From: a virus | Direction: 5' to 3' (one strand) | Virus record (IMG/VR): IMGVR_UViG_3300012147_000014 | Span: 1 to 63,928 of that record | Length of the DNA: 63,928 bases | In this document: one piece after another, positions 48,659-57,363 of the stretch | Numbering within the stretch: the first letter of the stretch is position 1 | Layout: each line of letters begins with the position of its first letter | Program-made: the position numbers and the translations under genes | Notes under the pieces: model-generated | What the model saw: only the letters and a program-made list of their open reading frames with translations | Told to the model about the DNA's origin: nothing | Databases searched by the model: none

Positions 48659-49861
48659 ATGAATGCCGTATTATCGACAAAGAGTTCTACTATCCACATG
48701 AACGTCAAGACGCTGCAACGCGCTTTGGCCGTACTCGGAAAAATCGTACCGAACAGCCCCAAACTGCCCGTAATGGAGTGCGTTGTTTTCATGGATGGCA
48801 ACATCCACGCAAATGACTTTGACCGCGAGCTCGTCTGGCGCGGCACCTTTGATCGCGACTTTGCGGCATTGGTGCCGCTCAAGAAACTCGCGGCAGCTCT
48901 TAAATCTGCGAAGCCCGGCGACACCGTGACGCTCGTCACTGAGGGCGAGACTTACACGGTTACTAGCGAGGATCCGGACGTAAGTCCATACCCCGCCGAG
49001 CGCCCGATACTGACGGTCTCCCATGATCGAGGGAGCAGTCAAATCATCTGCCGCGAACTCGAGGAATACAACACGTTCCCCCGTGGCGATTCCTTGGGTA
49101 GCCGCACAATCCACTCCAATCTCGCCGAGGACTTGAGTGATGCCGTAAAATTCGCTTCTGCGGATGAGACCCGCTATATCCTGAACGGTGTATTTCTGTC
49201 CCGTGAAGGTGCGATTGTGGCGACAGACGGACGACGCCTGCTCAAGATACCTAGTGGGGATATTGCCTCTTTACCGCGCAGTGTGATTGTTCCCGCTGCG
49301 ACGGCCAAGCTTTTCAGCCTCAAGGCACTGCAGGAGCGACCTTGCTCCGTTGAGTTGTTCGCTCACGTGGCGTCCGATTCGAATCCCGAAAATGCAGAAG
49401 CTAAATCCGCCCAGATCATTTTGGGTGATGGCGAGTGGACGATCGTTACCACTCTCGTAGAAGGGAACTTTCCGAATTACAAGCAGGTGATTCCTAAAAG
49501 TCCGGGGAACTGGATAGGCTTTCTAAGGAAAGCCGACGCCGAGAAGATATCGGCCTTCCTCAAGTCTGCACCGAAGTGCGGAAAGGAAGGTTCCGTCGCC
49601 GTAAAGATTACCGCTGATGGTAATGCCAAGAGCTTGCGCCTTGATGCGGGCTCCGAGATTACGGGGCGCTCTTCAGTGACGATCAATGGCATTATGACGC
49701 CTTCGCACGAGACCGTGGAGATTGCCTTCAACGCGCCATACCTACTAGGAGCACTCGCCGCTGGTTGCCTGACCTGGGCATTCAGGGACGAATTATCGAC
49801 GATGGTTGCCACTGGTGAGGATCAGCGCCTAGCAGTCGTGATGCCTCTGCGCCTGAGTTGA
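48659..49861 (+). CDS. dnaN: DnaN-type DNA polymerase sliding clamp
   Basis: 400 residues from ATG 48659 (ribosome site AAAGGAAACC), close to bacterial beta clamps. Conserved marks are FASADETRYILNGVFL, ATDGRRLLKI, VEGNFPNYKQVIP (domain 3 loop) and C-terminal LAVVMPLRL, matching the VMPMRL ending. The clamp tethers polymerase to DNA. No phage DNA polymerase is seen here, so it presumably recruits or redirects the host polymerase. Confidence 0.92.
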   Translation: MNAVLSTKSSTIHMNVKTLQRALAVLGKIVPNSPKLPVMECVVFMDGNIHANDFDRELVWRGTFDRDFAALVPLKKLAAALKSAKPGDTVTLVTEGETYTVTSEDPDVSPYPAERPILTVSHDRGSSQIICRELEEYNTFPRGDSLGSRTIHSNLAEDLSDAVKFASADETRYILNGVFLSREGAIVATDGRRLLKIPSGDIASLPRSVIVPAATAKLFSLKALQERPCSVELFAHVASDSNPENAEAKSAQIILGDGEWTIVTTLVEGNFPNYKQVIPKSPGNWIGFLRKADAEKISAFLKSAPKCGKEGSVAVKITADGNAKSLRLDAGSEITGRSSVTINGIMTPSHETVEIAFNAPYLLGALAAGCLTWAFRDELSTMVATGEDQRLAVVMPLRLS

Positions 49862-50025
49862 TGCCAGTAAACTACACCGCACGAATTTTGTGCGCGGCTC
49901 GACATTGCACGCTTGCCTTTCGCGGGCAGTGTCGAGTCGTCGCACCTCGTTTCCGCCATTTCGCCCATGAAGCCGACGAAGCCGACGAAGCCGACGAAGG
50001 CAAGGACGGCTGACCTTATATCCAC
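49862..50025 (+). other. Gap after the clamp gene with hairpin and 9-bp repeats
   Basis: Contains an imperfect hairpin CTCGACATTGC / GCAGTGTCGAG (about 49897-49938) and about four direct repeats of GAAGCCGAC (49968-50000). No T-run, so termination is not clear. Ends at the next palindromic element. Confidence 0.4.
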
Positions 50026-50046
50026 GCATCATTATTTTAATGATGC
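50026..50046. repeat. Palindromic hairpin element, copy 8
   Basis: GCATCATTA-TTT-TAATGATGC, identical to copy 4, 27 bp upstream of the next start. Confidence 0.85.
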
Positions 50047-50073
50047 TCAACCCAAACTCAACCAAGGCAAACA

Positions 50074-50961
50074 ATGAGTAACGAAAATAAAATCAAAGCA
50101 CTACTGAAAATCTCCTTTAAGGCGACTGGCATCGGCCTCAACATTCGAGACGAGGCCATGGAAGCCGAACTAGCGCGCAATCACCAGATGGACGCGAAGC
50201 GTGTCCGCACTACCAAGAAGATTCTTGCTGGTGCGATCGATCCGATCAACTCGGAAGTGGGTAAGATTCGCCGATTCCTCAAGCTGAACTCTTTCGAGGG
50301 TATCGGTGAGACCCGCATCATGGTAGCGGCCGAGAGCGACCGCATTCGCCGTCAAGTGGCGGTTCGCGTGTCTGCGGCCTACGACGCGCTAGATGCTCTA
50401 ATCGCGGACTGGGACAACCTGATCGAGATTGAGCGCCGTGAACTCAACGGGAGCTTCGACCCGACCAACTACCCGTCGAGCGGTGAAGCCCTGCGTAGCC
50501 TATTCTCTTTCGAGTTGCAAATCGAACCCATGCCTGACCCGCATCAGTTCAGGCTCATCCAAGAGCTGACCGAGACTGAGCGCGAAGACATGGCCGTGCG
50601 CCTCGAAGTGCAGATTCAAGCCGCGCGCGCCGGCATGGAAGCTGATACCATTCGCCGCACGCTTGATCTGATCAAGGAAGTGGCCGATACGCTTGGAGAT
50701 CCTGACAAGCCGATCGTGGATAGCGAAGGCCGCAAGGGCTGCATCCCGAAGCTCCGCGACCATTTGCAACGTCTCCCCGACCTCAATATTGAGGGCAACC
50801 CTGTACTGATTCAGCTACGCGCTGAAGCACTCGCAGCCCTAGACCTCAATGCCGAGAACCTCCGCGCCCACAAGGGCACCCGTAAGCGCGTCTCCTTTAT
50901 GGCCGATAACCTTCACAAGAAGTTCCAAGGCAGCTTTGGCGACCGTGCCATCACCGCATAA
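50074..50961 (+). CDS. Hypothetical helical protein, 295 aa (DUF3150-like)
   Basis: 295 residues, almost wholly helical. Motif-like stretches are GIVEGIGETRIMVAAESD-type and DALDALIADWDNLIEIERREL. Overall pattern recalls DUF3150 proteins of phages that accompany AAA+ ATPases, and an AAA+ gene lies 3 kb downstream. The family assignment is tentative. Confidence 0.55.
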   Translation: MSNENKIKALLKISFKATGIGLNIRDEAMEAELARNHQMDAKRVRTTKKILAGAIDPINSEVGKIRRFLKLNSFEGIGETRIMVAAESDRIRRQVAVRVSAAYDALDALIADWDNLIEIERRELNGSFDPTNYPSSGEALRSLFSFELQIEPMPDPHQFRLIQELTETEREDMAVRLEVQIQAARAGMEADTIRRTLDLIKEVADTLGDPDKPIVDSEGRKGCIPKLRDHLQRLPDLNIEGNPVLIQLRAEALAALDLNAENLRAHKGTRKRVSFMADNLHKKFQGSFGDRAITA

Positions 50962-50973
50962 CCCAAATCCACA

Positions 50974-51471
50974 ATGAACGACGAAACTGAACTTAAGCCC
51001 ATCGACCGCCGTAAACCGCTGGCCGTTTCAATGATGCTAATGGAAGCGTTTGGGCGTTTTCCCGTAGATCCAGATATGTTCTATCGGGTCGCCCGTCGCT
51101 CCTCACGAGCCAAGCGCTACGACCCCGCCCGCGCTAAGACCGAAGAAGATGTGGAGCGCATCGAAGCGGCGCAGCGGAAGCGCGAGCGGAAGGCCGCCAA
51201 GAAATCGAAAAGCATTGAGCCGCTCGTTTCGGTTGTGCTTCCCAACGGCGCGTTCTACGGCCGCGTCAAGGGGGTAAAGTGCGAGTGTGGCGGGCAACTA
51301 AGAATAGACGGAGAAAACGACTGCGAAGACCCCGACTTTCGATTCCAAGTGTTTTGCGACCGGTGTAAAACTTGCGACCCAAATGGGTATCCAAGCTCAG
51401 AAGCCATCATCGGCGGTATCGCCTCTTTTTGGCAAAACACTGAGTTCTCTCATCCGAGGAACGAGGATTGA
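50974..51471 (+). CDS. Lar-like zinc ribbon protein, 165 aa
   Basis: The N-terminal half is helical and basic (AAQRKRERKAAKKSKS). The C-terminal half is a zinc ribbon VKCECGGQLRIDGEN … FCDRCKTCDPNG followed by SSEAIIGGIASFW, the order seen in restriction-alleviation (Lar-type) proteins. Function as anti-restriction is inferred. Confidence 0.55.
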   Translation: MNDETELKPIDRRKPLAVSMMLMEAFGRFPVDPDMFYRVARRSSRAKRYDPARAKTEEDVERIEAAQRKRERKAAKKSKSIEPLVSVVLPNGAFYGRVKGVKCECGGQLRIDGENDCEDPDFRFQVFCDRCKTCDPNGYPSSEAIIGGIASFWQNTEFSHPRNED

Positions 51472-51498
51472 GAGCAACGTTTTGTTCGATTCTTAATT

Positions 51499-51711
51499 AT
51501 GACAACATACATACCAGACCCAATAGAGAGAGGTGAGGCACGAGCGGAAGCCGCTTACGACGAGATGATTCAGCCCGAAGGCAAATGGAAGTGTCCTTGC
51601 GGGAGGATCTATGACCCCAAGGAGGAGGGGGAAAACTACCTCTATCCAGACCCTTACGCTCCGCCCTCATGTGGGCAGTGTGCCGAGGGGTATTTTAAAT
51701 CGAACAAATAG
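51499..51711 (+). CDS. Small zinc-binding protein, 70 aa
   Basis: 70 residues with two cysteine pairs, KCPCGRIYDPKEEG and SCGQCAEGYF, likely binding one zinc. Function unknown. Confidence 0.6.
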   Translation: MTTYIPDPIERGEARAEAAYDEMIQPEGKWKCPCGRIYDPKEEGENYLYPDPYAPPSCGQCAEGYFKSNK

Positions 51712-51754
51712 AGTAGCCGATGCCGCCGAACAACCAACGAGAAAAGATACAATT

Positions 51755-51988
51755 ATGACTACTGAAAACCAAAAACCTAAAACGAAGCCAGCGACTAAGG
51801 CATTGCCTAGCTCGACTGGTTCTCTAGCAAAAGGCGGCGACTTCTACAACGGGATCGAATGGATGGCTGCATGGATGGTTGATAACGTCGAGGTTCAAAA
51901 AGTATCCGAAGAGAAACTTCGCGTGTGGGCAACTAAAGCGTGGTTACAGCATATAGAAAAGCAGAACGGAGAGCTGAATCATGAGTGA
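51755..51988 (+). CDS. Hypothetical protein, 77 aa
   Basis: 77 residues from ATG 51755. A Lys/Pro/Thr-rich N-terminus precedes an amphipathic helix region (FYNGIEWMAAWMVDNVEVQ). It overlaps the next gene by 8 nt. Confidence 0.55.
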   Translation: MTTENQKPKTKPATKALPSSTGSLAKGGDFYNGIEWMAAWMVDNVEVQKVSEEKLRVWATKAWLQHIEKQNGELNHE

Positions 51989-52187
51989 GGATACTAGAGA
52001 GATTTTTGAGATGATGCATCGCCCAGTGGATCGTTCGAGATGGAAAAACCCAGTAATCCATAAGCTGGGGGATGACGGGCTCCCTAAGTGTGGTGGGGTC
52101 TTGGCTCTTCACAACTTAACAAATCGCACTCGCGTTAAATGGGACAAGGTAACGTGCAAAGCGTGCCTTAATCAAAGATCCAAATAA
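51981..52187 (+). CDS. Small protein with cysteine pairs, 68 aa
   Basis: 68 residues with KCGGV and TCKACLNQ as candidate zinc ligands. Overlaps its upstream neighbour, supporting translation. Confidence 0.55.
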   Translation: MSEDTREIFEMMHRPVDRSRWKNPVIHKLGDDGLPKCGGVLALHNLTNRTRVKWDKVTCKACLNQRSK

Positions 52188-52321
52188 TAATGCAACCTAT
52201 TGAATGAGCCGTAGAGGAGATGTAATTCCAGACCTCCTACGAGGGTGTATCATTGGATGCATCTTGATCGCACAAACTATAACGACTAGCTCTGGCACCG
52301 CCGGAGACGGCACTAAAAATT

Positions 52322-52675
52322 ATGAAAACAAACACAAACACCGAGGCGGCGGAAACCGTCCAAACAAGGAGCGACCAGGCGGTTGCTCCAGCAGCGACTT
52401 GTTCTCTGCATCTTTTTGAGATCAGCGCACTGGTCAGCTATCACGCTGTTATTCTCGCCGAATCGAAGGAAGCCGCACTCGCCGAGGTAGAGACATGGGA
52501 AAACGCATGGCACGACACCGGCGAGTTCGTGGACGTGTCCGACGTGGACGTGTTCGATGTCCGACCGATGAAGTCGAAGATGGAAGACTGGAACGACGAG
52601 GCGCACTGCTATACCACGGCTGCCGGTGATGCGATCCGCGCTGCCAAGGCTGCCCGAGATTCGGCGAACCAATGA
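52322..52675 (+). CDS. Hypothetical acidic protein, 117 aa
   Basis: 117 residues. LFEISALVSYHAVILAESKEAALAEVETWE is a beta-alpha unit, followed by an acidic section (VDVSDVDVFDVRPMKSKME). A frame at 52204-52419 overlapping its start is considered spurious. Function unknown. Confidence 0.6.
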   Translation: MKTNTNTEAAETVQTRSDQAVAPAATCSLHLFEISALVSYHAVILAESKEAALAEVETWENAWHDTGEFVDVSDVDVFDVRPMKSKMEDWNDEAHCYTTAAGDAIRAAKAARDSANQ

Positions 52676-52751
52676 TGAGCGAAACTGCGAATAGCGCATT
52701 GTTTTCCCACGCATTTTATAGAGTTGAAAAACTCACGCAGTATCTAATCTC

Positions 52752-52774
52752 GCGGTCATTATTTTAATGATCGC
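52752..52774. repeat. Palindromic hairpin element, copy 9
   Basis: GCGGTCATTA-TTT-TAATGATCGC, 10-base arms with one mismatch (G opposite T, a wobble pair in RNA), 31 bp upstream of the Ycf35-like gene. Confidence 0.8.
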
Positions 52775-52805
52775 ATCAACCAAAACACACGAAAGGTAAT
52801 AAAGT

Positions 52806-53210
52806 ATGAGCCACGAAATTAAAGGAACCATCGAGGTTAAAGACCTCACCGCATTCGCGAAAGCGATCGAAGAACTCAAGGGGCGCTTCCACAAAAACAA
52901 GCGCAGCTACACGATGTATAAAGGCCAGATGCCTTGCGACCACGCTGCCTCATTTGAAGGCGTCAACTACGAGATTGGCCTCAAGGAAGAGCCCACTAAG
53001 CGCGGCACCTACACTCCAGTATGGGACACCTACGGCTCCGGGGGTCGTCACGACGGCAAAATGCTCGTCGAGCGCTGCGGCAAAGACATGGGTAAGCTCA
53101 AGCAGAACTACGGCCTGCACGTGGCCGAATGTGCTGCAAAACGTAAAGGCCACACCACTCGTCGCAAGCAAAAAGCTGACGGCACAATTCAACTCGTTAT
53201 CGGAGGATAG
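52806..53210 (+). CDS. DUF1257 (Ycf35-like) protein
   Basis: 134 residues. MSHEIKGTIEVKDLTAFAKA, then ASFEGVNYEIGLKEE, YTPVWDTYGSGGRHDG, and LKQNYGLHVAECAAKRKG follow the Ycf35/DUF1257 pattern. These proteins are typically encoded beside DUF2997 and a Ycf46-type AAA+ ATPase, and both follow here. The molecular role is unknown. Confidence 0.75.
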   Translation: MSHEIKGTIEVKDLTAFAKAIEELKGRFHKNKRSYTMYKGQMPCDHAASFEGVNYEIGLKEEPTKRGTYTPVWDTYGSGGRHDGKMLVERCGKDMGKLKQNYGLHVAECAAKRKGHTTRRKQKADGTIQLVIGG

Positions 53211-53216
53211 CCACTA

Positions 53217-53399
53217 ATGCCTATCCCTCTTTGCACATACGAATTGGTAGGCGAAGACGACTGGAGTCGCGGCCTATATCGGAACGAAGCTGGCCGCACC
53301 GTCGTGGACGTAGATGGCCAGCTTCATTCAATCTCCGACTGGGGTGAGCCTATCTCGCTCATCGGATACCCAACACCTAAACCAGAAACAAAGGAATAA
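53217..53399 (+). CDS. Small protein, 60 aa
   Basis: 60 residues; YELVGEDDWSRGLYRNEAGRT is a short beta-sheet-like segment. Six bp after the Ycf35-like gene and 4 bp before DUF2997, so part of the module by position. Confidence 0.55.
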   Translation: MPIPLCTYELVGEDDWSRGLYRNEAGRTVVDVDGQLHSISDWGEPISLIGYPTPKPETKE

Positions 53400-53403
53400 T
53401 ATC

Positions 53404-53610
53404 ATGGCAAAAGAACACGTAACTATTGATTTCTCGCCTGACGGCTCCGTCAAGGTAGAAGCTCACAATTACACGGGGAACTCCTGCGAAGAGGCGACCC
53501 GTTACATCGAAGAAGCGCTCGGTGTCGAAGGCACAAGCAAGAAGAAGGCTGAGTTCTACAAAGCCTCCCGTAAGGTCAGCGCGAAGCAAAAGCTTGGGGG
53601 TGTCCGGTGA
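53404..53610 (+). CDS. DUF2997 family protein
   Basis: 68 residues. VTIDFSPDGSVKVEAHNYTG, then SCEEATRYIEEALGVEGTS and a Lys-rich tail match DUF2997, a companion of Ycf35 and Ycf46-like proteins. The GTG of the next gene overlaps its stop. Confidence 0.75.
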   Translation: MAKEHVTIDFSPDGSVKVEAHNYTGNSCEEATRYIEEALGVEGTSKKKAEFYKASRKVSAKQKLGGVR

Positions 53611-53879
53611 GTGGCGGGCATATCATCAACTTCCGTCCTGACGGATCATTCGACGGGCTCCACACTGACCGCACCGACCTCTCTGAGATTGGTAGCATGG
53701 AGGTGAGGCGCGCGTCTTGGGTGAATTTCAATGGCACTTCCCAGAAATGGGAAGTGCGCTGGAAGCCGCAGGCGAAAGCGTCCGTATTCACGCACGAGTC
53801 GCGCGAGGAATGCCTCGCGTGGGAGCGTGAGCAACTTCAACAGGAGCCCCCGTATGAACTGGAAACAGCGACTCATTAG
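53607..53879 (+). CDS. Hypothetical protein, 90 aa
   Basis: 90 residues from a GTG start overlapping the DUF2997 stop. IINFRPDGSFDGLHTD at the N-terminus resembles the start of DUF2997, so it may be a divergent paralogue. The C-terminal part is WEVRWKPQAKASVF and helical. Confidence 0.6.
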   Translation: MSGGHIINFRPDGSFDGLHTDRTDLSEIGSMEVRRASWVNFNGTSQKWEVRWKPQAKASVFTHESREECLAWEREQLQQEPPYELETATH

Positions 53880-54042
53880 CGAGGCCGTGAGCCGTGTCCG
53901 CGCGGTTCTCACCTTCAGCGCCGACGAGAAGGGAGCTCGCCTCAATGGAGGCATTCACCTCGATCATGGGCAGGGCGGCTACGAGTTACCGTCGCCCAAG
54001 AAACCAACACGCAAACGCGCTAAAAAGCGCACAACCCGATAA
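53854..54042 (+). CDS. Small basic-tailed protein, 62 aa
   Basis: 62 residues from ATG 53854, overlapping the previous gene. GGIHLDHGQGGYELPSP is similar to the C-terminus of the 142-residue first gene of this operon; a Lys/Arg-rich tail follows. Function unknown. Confidence 0.55.
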   Translation: MNWKQRLISEAVSRVRAVLTFSADEKGARLNGGIHLDHGQGGYELPSPKKPTRKRAKKRTTR

Positions 54043-54070
54043 CGGTAACCACTAATCAGAAAGGCAAATT

Positions 54071-55654
54071 ATGATCTCAAAACGAATCGAATACTACTCA
54101 CGGGCGGGCTACCCCTGCCTATTCATTCCGACGCACGAAGAGCAGCGGATCGGTCGCGAAATTATCGCTGGCCTACAAAGTATCACCAAGGACATTGAGG
54201 GCGAGCCATGCCCCGCCCGCGAGGTCTACTCGTGGTCTTGCACCCAAGGCCTGAACCGCGTCGACACCGAGGAAGCTGGCGACTCTGACATGGATAGTCC
54301 CGTTGAAGTCCTGCAGGCGTTCCTTAACGTGGCGCGTCCGGGATCCGTATTCATCCTGCAAGACTTCCACTTGTTCTTAGATGATCCTTCCCCTCACATT
54401 ATCCGGCTCTTCAAGGACGCACTGGAGCACGCTAAATCGCACCAGAAGATGATGATTATTATCGGCTGCCGCGTCGTGCTTCCGCCTGAAGTCGAAAAGC
54501 TTGTCACGCTGGTTGAGTTCAACCTCCCGACCACAGAAGAGCTAGCTGAAGTGGTGCTTGATCCGCTGGCCGAATCAACTGGCGTTGTGTTGACTCCCGA
54601 GGCTCGCCGCAGCCTTGCCGTAGCCGGTGGCGGACTGACTAGCTACGAGTTTCAAGATGCGCTTGCACTCTCCTACGTGGAGGCGAAGAACGAGCACGGT
54701 AAGCTTGAGTTCTCTGAGAGTGTTGTTTATCGCGAAAAGATTCAGAACGTCAAGAAAAGCGGGTTGGTCGAGCACATTGAAAGCAACCTCAACCCCGACG
54801 ACCTTGGCGGCCTTGACGTGTTCAAGGAGGCTATGGGCAAAGTCCGCAAGCTGTTCAGTCAAGAAGCGGTCAATTTTCGGTTGCCCGTCCCGAAGGGCTG
54901 CTTGCTTGTCGGCCCTCCTGGGTGCGGAAAATCTCTCAGCGCAAAAGTTAGCGCCGTAATGCTAGGAGGCATTCCACTTTTCAAGTGCGATATGGGTAAG
55001 ATGTTCGCTGGCATCGTCGGTGCTAGCGAGGCGAACATGCGCAACATGATCGACCTCGTGGAAGCCATGAGCCCATGCGTTCTCTGGCTCGACGAAATCG
55101 AGCGCGGTCTCTCCGGCGGAGAGTCCTCTGGCAAAACTGACGGAGGCACGACCGATCGGATGATCGGCACCTTGTTAAACTGGCTGCAGGAGAAGACGAA
55201 GCCCGTCTACGTTATCGCAACATCCAATGACACCTCTCAGTTGCCGGCTCAACTTTTGCGGGCTGGCCGCTTTGATCAGCTTTGGTTTGCCGACCTCCCG
55301 AACGAAGTTGAGCGTGTAGAAATTTGGAGCATTATGATTCGACGCACCGAGGGCGACCCAGCGAAATACGACCTCCCTATGCTAGCCGCCGAAACCGTAG
55401 GCTGGTCGGGTTCAGAAATCGAAGCACTCTGGAATGATGCGCGGATCGACGCCTTCGCTCGCTCCGACGACCCAGCGAGCCCGGAAGAGCCGCATACGCT
55501 TGAAATCTGCAATCTCTCAAGATTCCGCACCCCTCTTTCTAAGAGTCAGTCTGGCAAGATCGAGAATATGCGTAAATGGGCGGAAGCCCAAGCACGCCCC
55601 GCTACCTCTCCGCTCAAGAAGTCCCAAGCCAAGTCGGTTCGGGTCTTGAACTAA
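54071..55654 (+). CDS. Ycf46-like AAA+ ATPase
   Basis: 527 residues. The N-terminal degenerate half (AGYPCLFIPTHEEQRIGREI; VFILQDFHLFL; MIIIGCRVVLPPEVEKLV) is typical of Ycf46. The C-terminal AAA+ domain has Walker A GPPGCGKS, Walker B VLWLDEIE, sensor 1 VIATSN and Arg finger RAGRFDQ. Ycf46 proteins form ATPase rings with unclear substrates. Linked to Ycf35 and DUF2997 homologues in one operon. Confidence 0.88.
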   Translation: MISKRIEYYSRAGYPCLFIPTHEEQRIGREIIAGLQSITKDIEGEPCPAREVYSWSCTQGLNRVDTEEAGDSDMDSPVEVLQAFLNVARPGSVFILQDFHLFLDDPSPHIIRLFKDALEHAKSHQKMMIIIGCRVVLPPEVEKLVTLVEFNLPTTEELAEVVLDPLAESTGVVLTPEARRSLAVAGGGLTSYEFQDALALSYVEAKNEHGKLEFSESVVYREKIQNVKKSGLVEHIESNLNPDDLGGLDVFKEAMGKVRKLFSQEAVNFRLPVPKGCLLVGPPGCGKSLSAKVSAVMLGGIPLFKCDMGKMFAGIVGASEANMRNMIDLVEAMSPCVLWLDEIERGLSGGESSGKTDGGTTDRMIGTLLNWLQEKTKPVYVIATSNDTSQLPAQLLRAGRFDQLWFADLPNEVERVEIWSIMIRRTEGDPAKYDLPMLAAETVGWSGSEIEALWNDARIDAFARSDDPASPEEPHTLEICNLSRFRTPLSKSQSGKIENMRKWAEAQARPATSPLKKSQAKSVRVLN

Positions 55655-55709
55655 ACCACAACCTGTCGGCGCGGGCATACCCGCGCCGGCATAACCTTCT
55701 GCAATAAAC

Positions 55710-56189
55710 ATGAAGATACACAAATTCATCACTGATTCCGACCACGGCATGCACTGCGGCCTCTTCTTAACTGAAGCCGAAGTCGAAGCCGCCATGCGAG
55801 ATTACATGCTCGGCCACAAGGCCGACATTCCTGAAGATGCCGGCCTCGAAGCCATGGGCGAATACTACTCCAAGTTCGGCCTTGGCGATAACTACATGAA
55901 CTGGGACTCCGAATGGGTTGACGTGCCAGATGCTCAACCCGAGTCGGATCACATCAAGATCAATCACTTCCTAACACTCGCCATGCTCGGCACCAGCGCA
56001 GGAAGTTCCACGGGCGAGAAGCGCGCCCACCGTCTTGCCTGGCTGATGCGCCAAGCTATCGAAGAATGCGCAGGTATCGACATAGACGGAGCCAAGGGCG
56101 CAACATTACTAATGAAATATGCCAACTCCGGCGGCGACGGTTTTTGCATGGTTCGAGATTTACTTCAAGAAAGGGGATTCACGCTATGA
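55710..56189 (+). CDS. Hypothetical protein, 159 aa
   Basis: 159 acidic residues, beginning MKIHKFITDSDHGMHCGLF. ATGA overlap with the next gene. No family known. Confidence 0.6.
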   Translation: MKIHKFITDSDHGMHCGLFLTEAEVEAAMRDYMLGHKADIPEDAGLEAMGEYYSKFGLGDNYMNWDSEWVDVPDAQPESDHIKINHFLTLAMLGTSAGSSTGEKRAHRLAWLMRQAIEECAGIDIDGAKGATLLMKYANSGGDGFCMVRDLLQERGFTL

Positions 56190-56746
56190 AAAAACTCACC
56201 GATGACGAACGTCACGACCTGATCGGCCGCACGATCCGTAACTTCAAGCAAGGCCGCCAGTGGCTGCAAGATATGCTTGACGCTGGAATCGGCTTCCATT
56301 GGGACGAAGACCCTTACGCAATTGTTTACTTTGGCGGCGAAAAGGCGGGGCAACGCTTTTTCTGTAGTATCGAAGCGCAGTTTGTCTCGGCCAACCTCAA
56401 CAAGTGCCGCAAAATAGCCGGAGACGAAACGATCTTCTGGGAGGAAATGGCACCCGATACTGGCCTTACCCCTACCCTTGCCTCTGTTCCTGTCCCTGCT
56501 CCGAAACTGTTCTACTTACAGCTAAAGGGAAACCATGGCTTTATGATCTGGTGGCGCGCGGGCGACCACGGTTACGGAACCTGCATTAAGGAAGCCCGGG
56601 CTTGGACGAAGGAGGAACTCGACAGAGAGGTCTCTAGTACTGACGACAGTAAGAAGTATAGAGTCTGGCCTAAGGATTTAATTGACGAAGCCGCCGCCCG
56701 CATAGGCAGCGGGGCTATCTGTGAACTGGAGTCCGCCCCGGCATGA
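56186..56746 (+). CDS. Hypothetical protein, 186 aa
   Basis: 186 residues from ATG 56186, overlapping the previous stop. Helical start (DDERHDLIGRTIRNFKQGRQ), Pro-rich middle, and aromatic segment NHGFMIWWRAGDHGYGTCI. Next gene overlaps by 4 nt. Confidence 0.6.
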   Translation: MKKLTDDERHDLIGRTIRNFKQGRQWLQDMLDAGIGFHWDEDPYAIVYFGGEKAGQRFFCSIEAQFVSANLNKCRKIAGDETIFWEEMAPDTGLTPTLASVPVPAPKLFYLQLKGNHGFMIWWRAGDHGYGTCIKEARAWTKEELDREVSSTDDSKKYRVWPKDLIDEAAARIGSGAICELESAPA

Positions 56747-56997
56747 ACTCGCCAAGTGAGCCAAAGGAACTGCCGCGCTTGCCCTGCGATATGACCTGCA
56801 AATGCGGGCATACCGCATGGTGGGAGCGGTTCAGCGAAGATGACCAAGGCGAAGAGCTTCCGCCGAGCATCTTTCGTTGCCCCGGCTGCGGGTGGATGTG
56901 GGAACGCACCTACGCACCCGCTCCCGAGTTTTCAAACTCACTGCGCGTCGTCGTTATTAAAACACTCTCCTATCAAACATCACTCAATCTAAAATAA
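56743..56997 (+). CDS. Zinc-ribbon protein, 84 aa
   Basis: 84 residues. CDMTCKCGHTAWWERF and FRCPGCGWMWER provide two CxxC-type knuckles, a zinc ribbon. Possibly DNA- or RNA-binding; role unknown. Confidence 0.6.
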   Translation: MNSPSEPKELPRLPCDMTCKCGHTAWWERFSEDDQGEELPPSIFRCPGCGWMWERTYAPAPEFSNSLRVVVIKTLSYQTSLNLK

Positions 56998-57000
56998 AAT

Positions 57001-57363
57001 ATGGAAATTCCAATTACAGTTAATGAAGATCTAATCCCGTTTCTCAAGTTGGAGCCACTCTGGGCTAAGGGTGTTGAGCGCCAACACAACCTGCACTCGC
57101 TTGTTAATGTGATGCTCATTAAGTCGCCGCAAGATTCAGGAGGGTTGCTGGAGGGGATACTCGCCAGCGCAGCGAAGCCTCGCTTCTTGGTCGTCGCAGC
57201 CACCCGCAGCACGAAGCCATGTGACTGCAGACTCGAAGGCTGTCAGCAAATCGACGGCAATAAGGTCACGTACTCGATGATGTATCGCGACCTCATGCAA
57301 GCCTGCCGCGATGCAGAGACAGAATTTCTCCGCCTAAATCCACCACTAACCCATCAACCATAA
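57001..57363 (+). CDS. Hypothetical protein, 120 aa
   Basis: 120 residues with no recognised family. FLVVAATRSTKPCDCRLEGC has a small Cys cluster. The stop shares one base with the next start. Confidence 0.55.
   Translation: MEIPITVNEDLIPFLKLEPLWAKGVERQHNLHSLVNVMLIKSPQDSGGLLEGILASAAKPRFLVVAATRSTKPCDCRLEGCQQIDGNKVTYSMMYRDLMQACRDAETEFLRLNPPLTHQP

Noticed and set aside
52204-52419. 71-codon frame
   Set aside because: It overlaps the better 117-residue gene, and its second half is low-complexity and out of frame with coding character.
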